Below, in pieces: positions 16,550-26,410 of a stretch of DNA of 64,000 nt. Within the stretch, counting starts at the first letter, position 1. Each line of letters begins with the position of its first letter. The notes beneath the pieces were generated by a model. That model made no database searches. It was not told the DNA's origin and saw nothing but the letters and a program-made list of their open reading frames with translations. Both the position numbers and the translations under genes were made by a program. Where the stretch lies: contig CAWABB010000001.1 in the NCBI GenBank assembly GCA_963780165.1, forward strand, positions 1,550,001 to 1,614,000, in the 5' to 3' direction. Origin of the DNA: CAWABB01 sp963780165. GTDB lineage: Bacteria > Bacteroidota > Ignavibacteria > UBA10030 > UBA6906.

Positions 16550-19268
16550 CGGTCTCGAGGATATTCAGAAGATATCGCTGTGCGACAGGGTCCGCCCGAC
16601 GGCCGTACAGGGTGTCGGCCTCGCGAGACCCCGCCAATCGTCCGCGGATCTGGAGTCTCGACAGGACGATCGCTCCTCCGCCCGCCTCAATCTCGGCAGC
16701 CGCAACAGTCGCAAGCTTCAGCCCGCACCGGGCCAGCACACGCATGGGAGCCGTGCACATGACGTCATGCTGCGACACGATCTCTCCCCCGAATCCGCCG
16801 TTGAAGAACTTGAGATGTTCCTGGTCAATCCCCCGCCAGATCGGATGGCCACGATCCTCCATGAACACAAAACTGTCGTACCCGCCCCGGTCCGGGTCCG
16901 GCCGCACCTTGATATCGAGTGCGATACCGTCCGTCACCGGGACGTTCGCCTCCGTTTCCACGCCGTACTCCGGCTCGATCAGGACGAGCGTCCCGCCGGA
17001 CGCAAAGAACGCCGCAAGTTCGGGGCGACGGTGCTGGAAGGCATCGCCCCTCGCCAGCCCATCAGCTACGAGGATGACGTCGCAATCAGAATATCTGGAG
17101 GAGGCGAGATCACGTACCACCATTCCCTGGTCCTGAAGATAGCGCATAATCTCGCCGCTTTCCTCCAGCACGCCGGGATGCAGGGGCTTCAATGATTCGG
17201 AAACGCGGGGGGGTGCAATCACATGGGCAGGTTTCCGGCTCACCGCCCGAGAGTCGTTGCCGCCGGCGGTCCGACCTGCCGGGGAATCTGTCCCGCCCCG
17301 GGTCAGCTCCGCCAGGACTTCATACCTCCCCGGCCGTGCCGGGAATTCCAGTTCGACAGTCACAATCCGCGTATTCACCGGACTCACGGAAACCGTCAAT
17401 TCCCCTCCAGAAAACGCCTGTTTCTGGACTGAAGCCGGTCGGTCCCCGGATGAAAACGTATGTTCCGGACCAGCAATCCGTTCTCCGATGATCTCCGCAA
17501 CTCCCCACCGCAGCCGCCCGGCCTGGACGGTTTCCCGGTCGTTGAACACATGGATATTCACCCGCCGCCGCTCACCCGGCGCAAAATGCCGGTCCCACAG
17601 CTCCACGCTCACACCAAACGGCGAGAAGGCATTCCCGATTGCCGCCAGCACCGGCTTCGGCTCAAGGTCTCCCGCGTCGCCCAGGAACCAGTGTCCGGTC
17701 GGACCCATGCCGTTGCTGAGATATACGAACGGCTGTATCGCATCCACCTTCATCCGGCGGAACAGTTCGATCAATTCCTGCGCGAGGAATGACTGATGCG
17801 CGATGAGCTCGCCGCGATCGGGGTTCGGGCCCATCCAGCGCTCCAGCACGTCCCTGGTGAGCACAGTGGGGTTGTTGTCCGGGTCCAACCACCACCAGAG
17901 AAACTCGTTGACGACGGAGGGCGTGGTGGATCGCTCGATCTCCTGAAGCGATCGCGAGAATCCGAACTTCCGGTCCGTCAGCACCGGTCCGAGCGAGTAG
18001 ATGTACGGGTGCTCGTCGACGAAGTCGCGCATTTCCCAGGCACGCGTCGGGTCGAGCGCCTTCATATCCGAGACAAGCTCACCCGCGACGAAGTCGTCGT
18101 GCGATTCGTTCATCGGATCCCAGAGGACGACGCTGGGGTGGTTCCAGTTGTCCTCCAGCCAGCGTGTGAACTCGTGGCGGATCTGCTCTTCGGATCCTGA
18201 ACGCGTCCAGAACGGCCACTCGTTCTGGATGAGCATGCCGTGACGGTCTGCAAGATCGTACCATCGATTGTACATCTGACCGAGATGAGCACGGAAGACG
18301 TTGAAATGGTGCCGCTTCGGGATATCGATCAGAAGGTTCTTCGCCCACTCCAGGTCCCATGGGAGCCGGCCGCGCGCCGCATCGGAGAGAAACCGATGGA
18401 ACGCGATGTTGCCCCCGCGCAAGAGAATCTTCTTCCCGTTCAGCAGGAAGTCCCCTCCTTCGACCCTGAACTCACGCATGCCGAACGGAGTGGACAGGCA
18501 GTCCTGCAGGACGCCGGCCGATTCGATCTCCGTTTTCAAAGCATACAGGAATGGATCATCGGGTGACCACAGATGCGCATGCGGAATGTCGACGCGCAGC
18601 GTGAGCACGGTTTCAGTGCCTCCCGCGAACGATGCTTCAGCGACGGACGGAGGCGATGAGACTTCCCGCACATCCTCTGCGAAAGCGCGGCAGCGGCATC
18701 GAACGTCGCACGGGACCTTCCCCGTGTTTTGGATCATCACCCTGATCTCCGCCGCACCCCCTGCGACGTGCGGGATCACCTGCACGCGCCGGATCCTCAC
18801 GTTTCCCGTCCGGACAAGCCACGTATCCCCCCAGATCCCGGGGACGAAGACGTCCCGTTCCTGATCGTTCCCCACTGCACTTTCCGGGGGCAGGGTCTCA
18901 CGCGCGCCGACGCGAACCAGCAGCTCGTTCTCCTCTCCGCATTGCACGGCGGTGGATACGTCATATTCCTGGGAGGTGTAGCACGCGATGTCCCCTCCCA
19001 CCACCCGGCCGTTGAGCCGGACTTCGGTCCCGAACATCGCCTGCTCGAGAACGAGGACGACGGTCTCCGGGCGCTCGGCCCGCGGAAGGGTGAACGATGT
19101 GCGGTACCAGTGGTACTCCGAATCCCGCCAGGGATACGCAGGAAGGGCCGTGTCAACGAGCGACGGGACCTCGATGCGGGACACCCACCGGGCGGGAGGG
19201 CCTCCGGGGCCTCCGGGAGCGATCTCCCACGACCCGTTCAGGGCAACGAGCTCACGCGCAACTGGCAT
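16524..19268 (-). CDS. Glycoside hydrolase family 2 enzyme with C-terminal GATase-like domain
   Basis: The protein has 914 residues and no signal peptide, so it is probably cytoplasmic. A sugar-binding jelly-roll (about 1-170), an Ig-like domain, and a TIM barrel (about 290-560) follow the GH2 plan. LWDPMNES carries the likely acid/base Glu (about 387) and VVNEFLWWW the likely nucleophile (about 455). Residues about 690-905 read as a class I glutamine-amidotransferase-like domain (SDCDVILVADGLARG, ASGGTLVLIEP), similar to that seen in some beta-galactosidases and ThuA-like proteins. The start lies 3 bases after the previous stop. It could be a beta-glucosidase acting on sophorose or short beta-1,2-glucans, but GH2 also includes galactosidases, glucuronidases and mannosidases. 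Confidence 0.82.
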   Translation of the reverse strand: MPVARELVALNGSWEIAPGGPGGPPARWVSRIEVPSLVDTALPAYPWRDSEYHWYRTSFTLPRAERPETVVLVLEQAMFGTEVRLNGRVVGGDIACYTSQEYDVSTAVQCGEENELLVRVGARETLPPESAVGNDQERDVFVPGIWGDTWLVRTGNVRIRRVQVIPHVAGGAAEIRVMIQNTGKVPCDVRCRCRAFAEDVREVSSPPSVAEASFAGGTETVLTLRVDIPHAHLWSPDDPFLYALKTEIESAGVLQDCLSTPFGMREFRVEGGDFLLNGKKILLRGGNIAFHRFLSDAARGRLPWDLEWAKNLLIDIPKRHHFNVFRAHLGQMYNRWYDLADRHGMLIQNEWPFWTRSGSEEQIRHEFTRWLEDNWNHPSVVLWDPMNESHDDFVAGELVSDMKALDPTRAWEMRDFVDEHPYIYSLGPVLTDRKFGFSRSLQEIERSTTPSVVNEFLWWWLDPDNNPTVLTRDVLERWMGPNPDRGELIAHQSFLAQELIELFRRMKVDAIQPFVYLSNGMGPTGHWFLGDAGDLEPKPVLAAIGNAFSPFGVSVELWDRHFAPGERRRVNIHVFNDRETVQAGRLRWGVAEIIGERIAGPEHTFSSGDRPASVQKQAFSGGELTVSVSPVNTRIVTVELEFPARPGRYEVLAELTRGGTDSPAGRTAGGNDSRAVSRKPAHVIAPPRVSESLKPLHPGVLEESGEIMRYLQDQGMVVRDLASSRYSDCDVILVADGLARGDAFQHRRPELAAFFASGGTLVLIEPEYGVETEANVPVTDGIALDIKVRPDPDRGGYDSFVFMEDRGHPIWRGIDQEHLKFFNGGFGGEIVSQHDVMCTAPMRVLARCGLKLATVAAAEIEAGGGAIVLSRLQIRGRLAGSREADTLYGRRADPVAQRYLLNILETDGRQRRKT

Positions 19269-19271
19269 GCA

Positions 19272-22200
19272 TCACCGGGAAAAGACAATTGATGCAGGAA
19301 GGCCGGTCACATGGACGCCCCCGGTAGTACTGAGGTTCGCGCGCGCGCCATTGACCAGCGCGGAGGCAGGCATGATATCGAGCGGAGCGCGGACCTCAAT
19401 GCCGCCCGGGGGCATCCCGATCCGTCCGCTGACCTCCACCGAAGCGCCTCCAGAGGTCCGGCGCATCGAATACGTGACAGGCCCGTAGTACGTTGGTAGA
19501 TCCGATACGCCGACGCCGTCCCCGGACATGATCCACGCTTCCGGAATGCCGGCTCCGATCACGATCGAAGTGTCGGACTCCCGCTCATAGGCGAACATGC
19601 TCCTGATCGACCGTATGAAATCCGACCCGACCCATGTATGCGGCATGTCGCCGATGAACCCCGGGGTCTCGCGCCCACGCCACACCACCTCAGCCCAGTG
19701 ATTCCAACCGGGCGGCCGGCGGTCCCCCATGAAGAAGTCGAGCAGCTCGTGGGCCCGGCGCTTCTGATCCAGATAGACATAGGTCCCGATGATCCGGACC
19801 TCATACGGCGTGTAGTTGCGCCACGTCAGTTTCCCGTCGCGACGCTCCTGGAAGAACGCATAGTATCGGTCGAACGTGTTGTGCAGCTGCGGCTCGGGAA
19901 TCCAGCCAAGCTCGCCGCACGGATAGACACCGATCGTGGTGGAGGTCGCATCGAAATCGCCGAGTTCCGCACAGCCAGGGATGTAGTCCACTCTGTGCGT
20001 CCCCATCGAGAGGCGCATTGACGCGTAGAGTGCGGCCCGGGCATCGTCGCGCTCGCCAGCGTATTCGGCAGCACGCGCCGAATCCCCGAGGATGCGCGCG
20101 ATCTCCGCGGCATCCTTCAGTCCGCGGATGACGAAGAAGTTGTCCCAGTACGAATGCATAGGGTGGTCCGAGTACCCCTCGTGGCTGATGGACTCGGGGA
20201 CCAGCCCATAGCAGGCACGCTGCGTGGGGTCTCCTGTCCTGTAGAGCTCCGACTTCCGCTGCGAACGGAGTTCCTGTATGTACCGCACGGTGCGTTGCAC
20301 GTGCTCGAACTTCCCCTGCAGCCACGTCGTGTCGTGCGTGAACCGGAAGTATTCCATCACCGCGAAAATGAACTGGCCGTGGCTGTCATGCTCCGGGACA
20401 GGGTCAGCACCGCGGGCGTCGACCACACACGGAATCTTCCCGCTCGGATACTGGTAGCGGGCGTACCAATCGATGTAGTCCCGCACCTCCCTCGTGTTTC
20501 CGGTTCGCAGCAGTGCGGAGGAGGTGAGCGAGCCGTCCCGGATCCACGCGCGCTCATAGCTGCGCGATCCCGGCTGAATCGCATGCCCGTCCCGGTTGAT
20601 GAAGATGTAGGCGAGATTGGATTTGAGCGTCTGTTCGACGGGTTTCGCGACGGGCGGAAGCCGGAATGAGATCCTGTCCAGCTTCGACCGCCAGAATTCC
20701 CTCGTGCGCTCGAGGCGCGAGGAAACCAGGCCCGGCGTCTCCTTTCGCGACACGCCCGCGGGCAGCACCGAAGCGGCATCGTGGAAAGGAACAGCGACCG
20801 TGACCTCCTTCTGCTCACCCGGACCCAGCCGGAATCCGAACCGGAGCGCCCCGGATGCGAAGCCCGGCGGCTCGCTGACCCTGGAGCTGGCCGGGAGCCT
20901 GTTCAGGGCAAGGTACTCCACGATATCTCCGCCAGCGAACGACGTCGCCCCGAACCCGTCGGCTCCGCCGAGCGGCACAACACGCTTGGTCCCGTTTACC
21001 TCCACGGAACCCCGATCGTATGCGATCGTTTTGATCGAGGAGACCCCCCCGACGATGTTCAGCCATTGCGTGGGCGGATTGACCTGGAACGGCCTCAGAG
21101 CCAAGAACAGGTTGCCCGAAGTCGGTCGGGTGCCGGTATTGGCCACCATGTAGGTCGCGAACAGTACCGAGGAGCCGGCCTCCCCTGCGGCAAACGCGCG
21201 AATCGTCAGCGAGATCCCGCCGCCGGTCCGTACCACAGAGGGAATGGGAAGGTAGCCGCCGTCCAGGCTCTGTTCGGAGGTCGCGTCGCTCCAGGTTGCG
21301 AGCTTTCCATCGGCATACACGAACGGCTCGAGCGAGAACGACCCCCGGTCGACCTCGACCATCCCCTCCTCGTTGATCATGGCCTCACGCGTGTCGCCCG
21401 CTGCCCCAACGACGGTCCAGTACGATTGCGCGCCTCCAAAGTATTTGGGAAACCACCCGTGCGGAGCGTCGGACGCGATCGCAGCATAGAATGCGTTCCC
21501 GCTCGATCCGAACTCGGGCCCTTTCACCGACAGCGCTTTCATCGCATAACGTCCTGCAGCCGGCCGCAGCAGCTTGAGGCGCAGCAGCCGCGCCTCCATC
21601 TCGGGCAGGTAGACGTAGTCGCGCCCCCCGTTACTTCCCCTGATCGTGCATGCGGACGTCCATGCGCTGCCGTCGTCGGAAAGCTCCACATCATAGTCGA
21701 CCGCGTGGGCCTGCGGCTCCCAGTCGAGCACCACGCCTCCCAGTTCACGGATGCGTCCGAACTCGATCGTCATCGACGCAGATTTCTTCCCTTCGGGTTT
21801 CCAGACCAGAACGCTGTCCGGGTTTCCTGTTGCGAACTCGGGCGCCTTCCCTGAGGACACCGTCACGACAGGCGCCGGCGCGATCCCGCGGTCATCGATC
21901 GGCTCGTATGTGAACTCATCGATGCAGATGCGCCCCTCGCCCGCACCCGTCCCGGCCGACACGACGAATTCGATCCGGTCAATGTTCCTGATCTCGCCGC
22001 CGCGAGCGGGTCCCCAGGCGAACGTGATGTGCCTGCGTTTCACGCTTGATCGCTTCCACTCCCGGGGGAAGGTTACGTTCAGCGTCTTGATCCAGTAGAC
22101 ATTGCCCGCGGTGTCGAGGAGTTTGAATTCGAAGTTGTTGACGGGCCCCTCGCCCTTAAGATAGAATGTGAACCTGTAGTTTGTGGACAGCTCGAGCGGA

Positions 22201-22505
22201 AACGGCTTCTGCGCGATGACGTAGCCCGAGCCGGCCCGGAAGGCGTAGTCGATCGCCATCGCAGATCCCTTCACGCCCGGCGCAGACGTCACCGTGCCGA
22301 CAGCGCCGTCGGAGGGGATGGCCGTCCAGCCCTCGAGCCGGTCAAACGAATCGAGCATGCGCTGTTGAGCCCAACCTGCGGGTGGGGCACACAGGAGCCA
22401 GACCAGGAGGCAGAACAGGCGGCAGGACAGGGAACGCACCGCAGGGCGACAGGGGGAGCAGAATGGACGATACGACACGGGCAGTTGCGGAATTGTCGTG
22501 CGCAT
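19272..22505 (-). CDS. Secreted six-hairpin glycosidase with carbohydrate-binding and discoidin-like domains
   Basis: The protein has 1077 residues. After a signal peptide (ending PPAGWA-QQ) there is a CBM-like beta-sandwich (about 50-195), a discoidin/F5-8C-like domain (about 220-320: VVLDWEPQAHAVDYDVELSD), a beta-sandwich linker (about 335-590), and an (alpha/alpha)6 barrel (about 620-1000) with SYERAWIRDGS, CVVDARGADPVPEHDS and WIPEPQLHNTFDRYY. Acidic residues in those segments are candidates for catalysis. The catalytic region resembles GH15/GH63/GH37-type barrels in outline, but I cannot assign a family. Expected location is periplasm or outer membrane. It sits between GH144 and GH2 genes, 10 bases after the former. 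Confidence 0.7.
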   Translation of the reverse strand: MRTTIPQLPVSYRPFCSPCRPAVRSLSCRLFCLLVWLLCAPPAGWAQQRMLDSFDRLEGWTAIPSDGAVGTVTSAPGVKGSAMAIDYAFRAGSGYVIAQKPFPLELSTNYRFTFYLKGEGPVNNFEFKLLDTAGNVYWIKTLNVTFPREWKRSSVKRRHITFAWGPARGGEIRNIDRIEFVVSAGTGAGEGRICIDEFTYEPIDDRGIAPAPVVTVSSGKAPEFATGNPDSVLVWKPEGKKSASMTIEFGRIRELGGVVLDWEPQAHAVDYDVELSDDGSAWTSACTIRGSNGGRDYVYLPEMEARLLRLKLLRPAAGRYAMKALSVKGPEFGSSGNAFYAAIASDAPHGWFPKYFGGAQSYWTVVGAAGDTREAMINEEGMVEVDRGSFSLEPFVYADGKLATWSDATSEQSLDGGYLPIPSVVRTGGGISLTIRAFAAGEAGSSVLFATYMVANTGTRPTSGNLFLALRPFQVNPPTQWLNIVGGVSSIKTIAYDRGSVEVNGTKRVVPLGGADGFGATSFAGGDIVEYLALNRLPASSRVSEPPGFASGALRFGFRLGPGEQKEVTVAVPFHDAASVLPAGVSRKETPGLVSSRLERTREFWRSKLDRISFRLPPVAKPVEQTLKSNLAYIFINRDGHAIQPGSRSYERAWIRDGSLTSSALLRTGNTREVRDYIDWYARYQYPSGKIPCVVDARGADPVPEHDSHGQFIFAVMEYFRFTHDTTWLQGKFEHVQRTVRYIQELRSQRKSELYRTGDPTQRACYGLVPESISHEGYSDHPMHSYWDNFFVIRGLKDAAEIARILGDSARAAEYAGERDDARAALYASMRLSMGTHRVDYIPGCAELGDFDATSTTIGVYPCGELGWIPEPQLHNTFDRYYAFFQERRDGKLTWRNYTPYEVRIIGTYVYLDQKRRAHELLDFFMGDRRPPGWNHWAEVVWRGRETPGFIGDMPHTWVGSDFIRSIRSMFAYERESDTSIVIGAGIPEAWIMSGDGVGVSDLPTYYGPVTYSMRRTSGGASVEVSGRIGMPPGGIEVRAPLDIMPASALVNGARANLSTTGGVHVTGLPASIVFSR

Positions 22506-22514
22506 GGAAACGGC

Positions 22515-23933
22515 TCAGCGAGCGGATGTGCGGAGCGTGTCGAGCCAGCCGCCGGAGAATCCTGCATGTCGCAGGCCGGCCACGACGTACGGGTTCCGTT
22601 TCATGGTGTTCCAGACGAACCCGTTGCGGAGATTTTCGATCATGATCGCGATGGGGCCCTGGTCGATGCCGAGGTAGTCCGGCCCGACCCATCCTGACGG
22701 GCCGGTTGCCGGGGTCACGTACGTGGGATTGAACGCGTCGGCAAACCCGTACTCGCGCCACAGCCTGTCGCCGTACCGCGAGCGCATCGCCTTCAGCGCG
22801 GGGACGCAGATTTCGGGAGCGAACGCCACAGAACCTCCGGCCGCAGTTGGGGCGACGGTGCCGTCGTCATTCACCCAGTCCACGGAGACTCCTCGGGCCT
22901 GATAGTATCCGAAGCGCCTCATCCGGCCGTCAACAACGAAGGAGGTATCATTGGGACCGTCGCATGCTGTCCAACCCCAGATGTCCTGCGAGTAGTCGCG
23001 ATAGCCCCGGGGATTCTCCTTGCCGTATGCCCGGTGGGAATAGGTTGCCCTTCTGGAGTTTTCGAAGTAGTCGATCCCCTTTGACCGCATGAAGCGATCC
23101 CGTATGCCTCGAAAATCCACCCAGCAGTGTGAAAACTGATGTCCGAACAAAGGTCCGAAGCTCACGAACTCTATCCCGTAGTACGGAGCCCACACGTAGG
23201 ATCCCGTCCAGAATCCCCACGACTCAGCGGGGACGGGATGAGTCGGCGATCCGAGGGCCAGGATGTAGAGGATCATCGCTTCGTTGTAGCCCGTCCAGGT
23301 CATCTGGTGGAAACCGCCTTCGGGCGACCAGCCGAGCCTGATTCCCTTCGCTTCGTCATACGCCCAGTCCCATTCCACGCGCCGATACAGCGTATCGGCC
23401 AGGCGCCGGATGGAATCCTCCGTGCCGGTTGCGTGCGTGAAATAGGACTGACAGAGCAGCACCCCGGCCAACAGAAGACCGGTATCAATGGTGGAGAGTT
23501 CACAGTTCCAGGCCCTGGTCCCCCGTGACCTGTCAAGGAAGTGATAGAAGAAGCCCCGGTAGCCGGCAGCCCCAATGGGCCTGTCATGCTGAGGAAGGCT
23601 ACGGAGAGATTCGAAGGTTCGAAGGGTTCGGGAGGCGGCTTCGGACCGGCTGATCAGTCCCCGTTCCGCTGCGATCGGATATACCGTAAGGCCAAAACCA
23701 ATCGCGGCGACACTCGACGGCGACGCAGATGGAGCCCGGTCCGGGACGAGCCCGGCAGCAGGATCAGTCTCGCGGAGGAAAAAGAGAATGGAGCGTTCCT
23801 GCAGCGTATCCAGGAAACGGTCCCACGCAAACTCAGCCGGCGCGGGGAGCGGCTGAACGGCATCCTTGTGGGTGCAGCCGGCAATCAACCCGACAAGAAG
23901 CACGGCCCCGGTAATGCCACTCCTGGGACTCAC
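22515..23933 (-). CDS. GH144-family lipoprotein (endo-beta-1,2-glucanase-like)
   Basis: The protein has 472 residues, with a lipoprotein signal ending LIAGC. The rest is one (alpha/alpha)6 domain of the glycoamylase-like family (PF10091), which contains the GH144 endo-beta-1,2-glucanases. Conserved landmarks are NCELSTIDTGLLLAG (about 140-155), GYNEAMILYIL (about 215), GHQFSHCWVDFRGI and LGIDQGPIAIMIENL. The acidic residues of the first two segments match the region of the catalytic pocket in characterised GH144 enzymes. It starts 2 bases after the stop of its larger paralogue at 23936. As a lipoprotein it would trim oligosaccharides in the periplasm or on the surface. Confidence 0.83.
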   Translation of the reverse strand: MSPRSGITGAVLLVGLIAGCTHKDAVQPLPAPAEFAWDRFLDTLQERSILFFLRETDPAAGLVPDRAPSASPSSVAAIGFGLTVYPIAAERGLISRSEAASRTLRTFESLRSLPQHDRPIGAAGYRGFFYHFLDRSRGTRAWNCELSTIDTGLLLAGVLLCQSYFTHATGTEDSIRRLADTLYRRVEWDWAYDEAKGIRLGWSPEGGFHQMTWTGYNEAMILYILALGSPTHPVPAESWGFWTGSYVWAPYYGIEFVSFGPLFGHQFSHCWVDFRGIRDRFMRSKGIDYFENSRRATYSHRAYGKENPRGYRDYSQDIWGWTACDGPNDTSFVVDGRMRRFGYYQARGVSVDWVNDDGTVAPTAAGGSVAFAPEICVPALKAMRSRYGDRLWREYGFADAFNPTYVTPATGPSGWVGPDYLGIDQGPIAIMIENLRNGFVWNTMKRNPYVVAGLRHAGFSGGWLDTLRTSAR

Positions 23934-23935
23934 TG

Positions 23936-26410
23936 TTACTTCAGCAGAAGAAGTTTGTGAACCAGCGTTCGACCTCCGGCATGGAGCGTCGTGAAGTACA
24001 CACCGCTCGAGAAGCGATCTGCGTTGAAGACCACGCTATGGGATCCGGCGCTCATCTCTTCGTCCACGAGCGTACAGACCTCCCTCCCGATGACATCCCG
24101 CACGGTGACAGTGGCGCGCAGGCGGGCGGGCAACACAAAGCGGATCGTCGTCGAAGGATTAAATGGGTTCGGGTAGTTCGGATACAGCCGCGTCTCGGCG
24201 GCAAGCCCGGACGCATCGCCGTCCACGGAGTTCACCAGCGTGAAGCCTGCCTGCTCAAGACCACGCCGAACCTCCGCGGCTTCCATGAATCGCGTCCAGA
24301 TACCCCCGCCTGCGTGATTCTCGAGCATAAGAGCGATCGGTCCCTGGTCAATCCCGATGACATCGGGGTCCCACCAATTGGCCTTCAGATTGAAGGCATC
24401 GCGGAACCCGTAGAGGCACCAGATCGAGGATCGGTACAGGTCGTACATGTTCCGGAGCGTCGGAATGCAGATCTCCGGCGCAAAGGGGACCGAGCCAGCC
24501 GCCGCGGTCGGTGCGATAGTCCCGTCATCGCTCCAGGCAGGCGGCGTTCCCCGTGCGATATAAGAGTAGTAGCCAGTCCCTCCCGGTCCGTCACACGCAG
24601 TCAGCCCCCAGAGGAGGGGTCCGTACCCGGTGAACCCCCCTGGGTTGGCGGTGCAGTACGCCTGCTGGGCGTAGGTGGCACGGCGGGTATTCTCCGCATA
24701 CGTGATCCCTTTACCCGCCATGTACGCATCCGCAATCCCTCGAAAGTCGATCCAGCAGTGCGAATACTGATGTCCGAACAACGGCGGGAAGTTCAGAAAA
24801 CTGAAGCCATAGTGTGTCTGCCAGCTGTATCCGCTGGTCCATGCGGTCCACGCAACGGGGGGAAGGGGGTTCGCAGGTGCACCCAGCCCCAGGATGTACA
24901 GAATCATCGCTTCGTTGTACCCGACCCAGCGAGCGGAAAGGAAACCGGATCCAGGACGCCATCCCATCGTGAGGGACTGGTGCCCGTTCGTCATCCAGGG
25001 CCAATCGATGCGTGCGTAGATGGAATCCGCCAGCGCCCGGATTTCAGATTCCGCCGAGTCCGCCATATCGTAGTACTCGCGGGCGTGGAGGATGCCTGCG
25101 AGGAGCAGCCCCGTATCGATCGACGAGAGCTCGGAATCCCAGGTTCGTGTGGCCGTTTCCATGTCGAGCCAGTGATAGAACCAACCCTCGTAGCCGATCA
25201 TCCCGCTTGCCGCGGTCCCCTGAGGGCCGTTCCATAACGTGCGAAGGGTGATACGAGTACGGTCCCTGGCTGCCTCTCTCCTGATCCATCCGTTGTCCAC
25301 ACCCACTGTGAGCGCGCTGAGGCCGAAGCCGACAGAGGCAATGCTGGCGACAGCCCCCGTCGTGCTCCGGTCGCGGATCATTCCATTTGAAGGGTTGGCT
25401 TCATACCAGAAGAAGTCCACGGCGGCCTGCTTCGCGTATGCCAGGAACTCTTCATCAGAAGCAAAGGGCGTCGGGGTGGCTTCAACCGTATCCGACGGAG
25501 GGCTCTCGTTGAGCTGTGCGTCGACCGCCGTTACCAGGTAGCGGTATCGTGCGCCGTTCACAGCCATGAGGTCGGCGAATCCGGAGAGAACCTGCGGGGA
25601 GGCTGTGAGCGCGGTGAACGAGCCACCCGGACCTTCCGCGCGATACACGTTGTAGCCGAGTAGGTCCGTTTCCCGGTTCCACTCCCAGTGCAGCAGAATG
25701 CTCCGGTCACCCGCACGGGCGACCGGAAGCCGTGGCGCGGACGGTATGAGGGTGTCCGGTGGCGCCGGCCTGGCAATGATGCGGACATTGTCGAACCACA
25801 CAGTATGACTGACACTGTCTGCAGCTCCCTGCGCGAAATTGAAGTCCTTCAGGCTGTTCAGGGAAAAGCCGCCGTACGGCTCAAAAGCTGTCAGGGGGAT
25901 GGCGACCCGTTGCCATGTTGTCGTATCGGCATCGATGTCAGCGACATATGCGGCAAGGTCGATGAGCGGTGTGCTGACGTTGGTGGTGCCCTCCAGGGCA
26001 AGGCGGGGTAGTGCTGATGCGGCCACGAGCGCTGGACCGTTCAGAGACATCACAAGACTGTCGTAGCCCATCGCGTTGATGCTGGCCCATCCCGGGCTGG
26101 CCACAAAAATCCTCCAGCTCCCCCCCGCCACAGACTTCCACTCGAGCAGACCGGAGGCCGACCCGGTCGCAGCCTTCGATTGCACGATGCGAAGCTTGTC
26201 CAACGAAGGCCCGCCAAGTGTCAGGGTGCTGGGAGCAGCACGTCGCCCGAAGGATGCATCATAGTATCCCGTCCCGGTCGCATCGTCTTCGTCGAACACG
26301 AGAATATCGGGTTTGGACTGCGGGAACGCCGCCGGCGCGAACAATGCCATTCCTCCGAGCACTGCGATTCCAGTAAAAGCAGCAGCAAGAAATCGGCTAC
26401 GAAGAGTCAT
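23936..26410 (-). CDS. T9SS-secreted GH144-family enzyme with CBM-like and FnIII domains
   Basis: The protein has 824 residues. A signal peptide (about 1-30) precedes a CBM-like beta-sandwich (about 35-215), one fibronectin III domain (about 225-312: LPVARAGDRSILLHWEW, GYNVYRAEGPGG), and a GH144/PF10091 catalytic domain (about 320-735). Key segments are DSELSSIDTGLLLAG (about 428), GYNEAMILYILGLG (about 499) and GHQYSHCWIDFRGI. The C-terminus is a T9SS type A sorting tail (NYPNPFNPSTTIRF). The start codon overlaps the stop of the GH94 gene by four bases. It is the likely surface endo-acting enzyme of the locus, complementing its lipoprotein paralogue. Confidence 0.85.
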   Translation of the reverse strand: MTLRSRFLAAAFTGIAVLGGMALFAPAAFPQSKPDILVFDEDDATGTGYYDASFGRRAAPSTLTLGGPSLDKLRIVQSKAATGSASGLLEWKSVAGGSWRIFVASPGWASINAMGYDSLVMSLNGPALVAASALPRLALEGTTNVSTPLIDLAAYVADIDADTTTWQRVAIPLTAFEPYGGFSLNSLKDFNFAQGAADSVSHTVWFDNVRIIARPAPPDTLIPSAPRLPVARAGDRSILLHWEWNRETDLLGYNVYRAEGPGGSFTALTASPQVLSGFADLMAVNGARYRYLVTAVDAQLNESPPSDTVEATPTPFASDEEFLAYAKQAAVDFFWYEANPSNGMIRDRSTTGAVASIASVGFGLSALTVGVDNGWIRREAARDRTRITLRTLWNGPQGTAASGMIGYEGWFYHWLDMETATRTWDSELSSIDTGLLLAGILHAREYYDMADSAESEIRALADSIYARIDWPWMTNGHQSLTMGWRPGSGFLSARWVGYNEAMILYILGLGAPANPLPPVAWTAWTSGYSWQTHYGFSFLNFPPLFGHQYSHCWIDFRGIADAYMAGKGITYAENTRRATYAQQAYCTANPGGFTGYGPLLWGLTACDGPGGTGYYSYIARGTPPAWSDDGTIAPTAAAGSVPFAPEICIPTLRNMYDLYRSSIWCLYGFRDAFNLKANWWDPDVIGIDQGPIALMLENHAGGGIWTRFMEAAEVRRGLEQAGFTLVNSVDGDASGLAAETRLYPNYPNPFNPSTTIRFVLPARLRATVTVRDVIGREVCTLVDEEMSAGSHSVVFNADRFSSGVYFTTLHAGGRTLVHKLLLLK

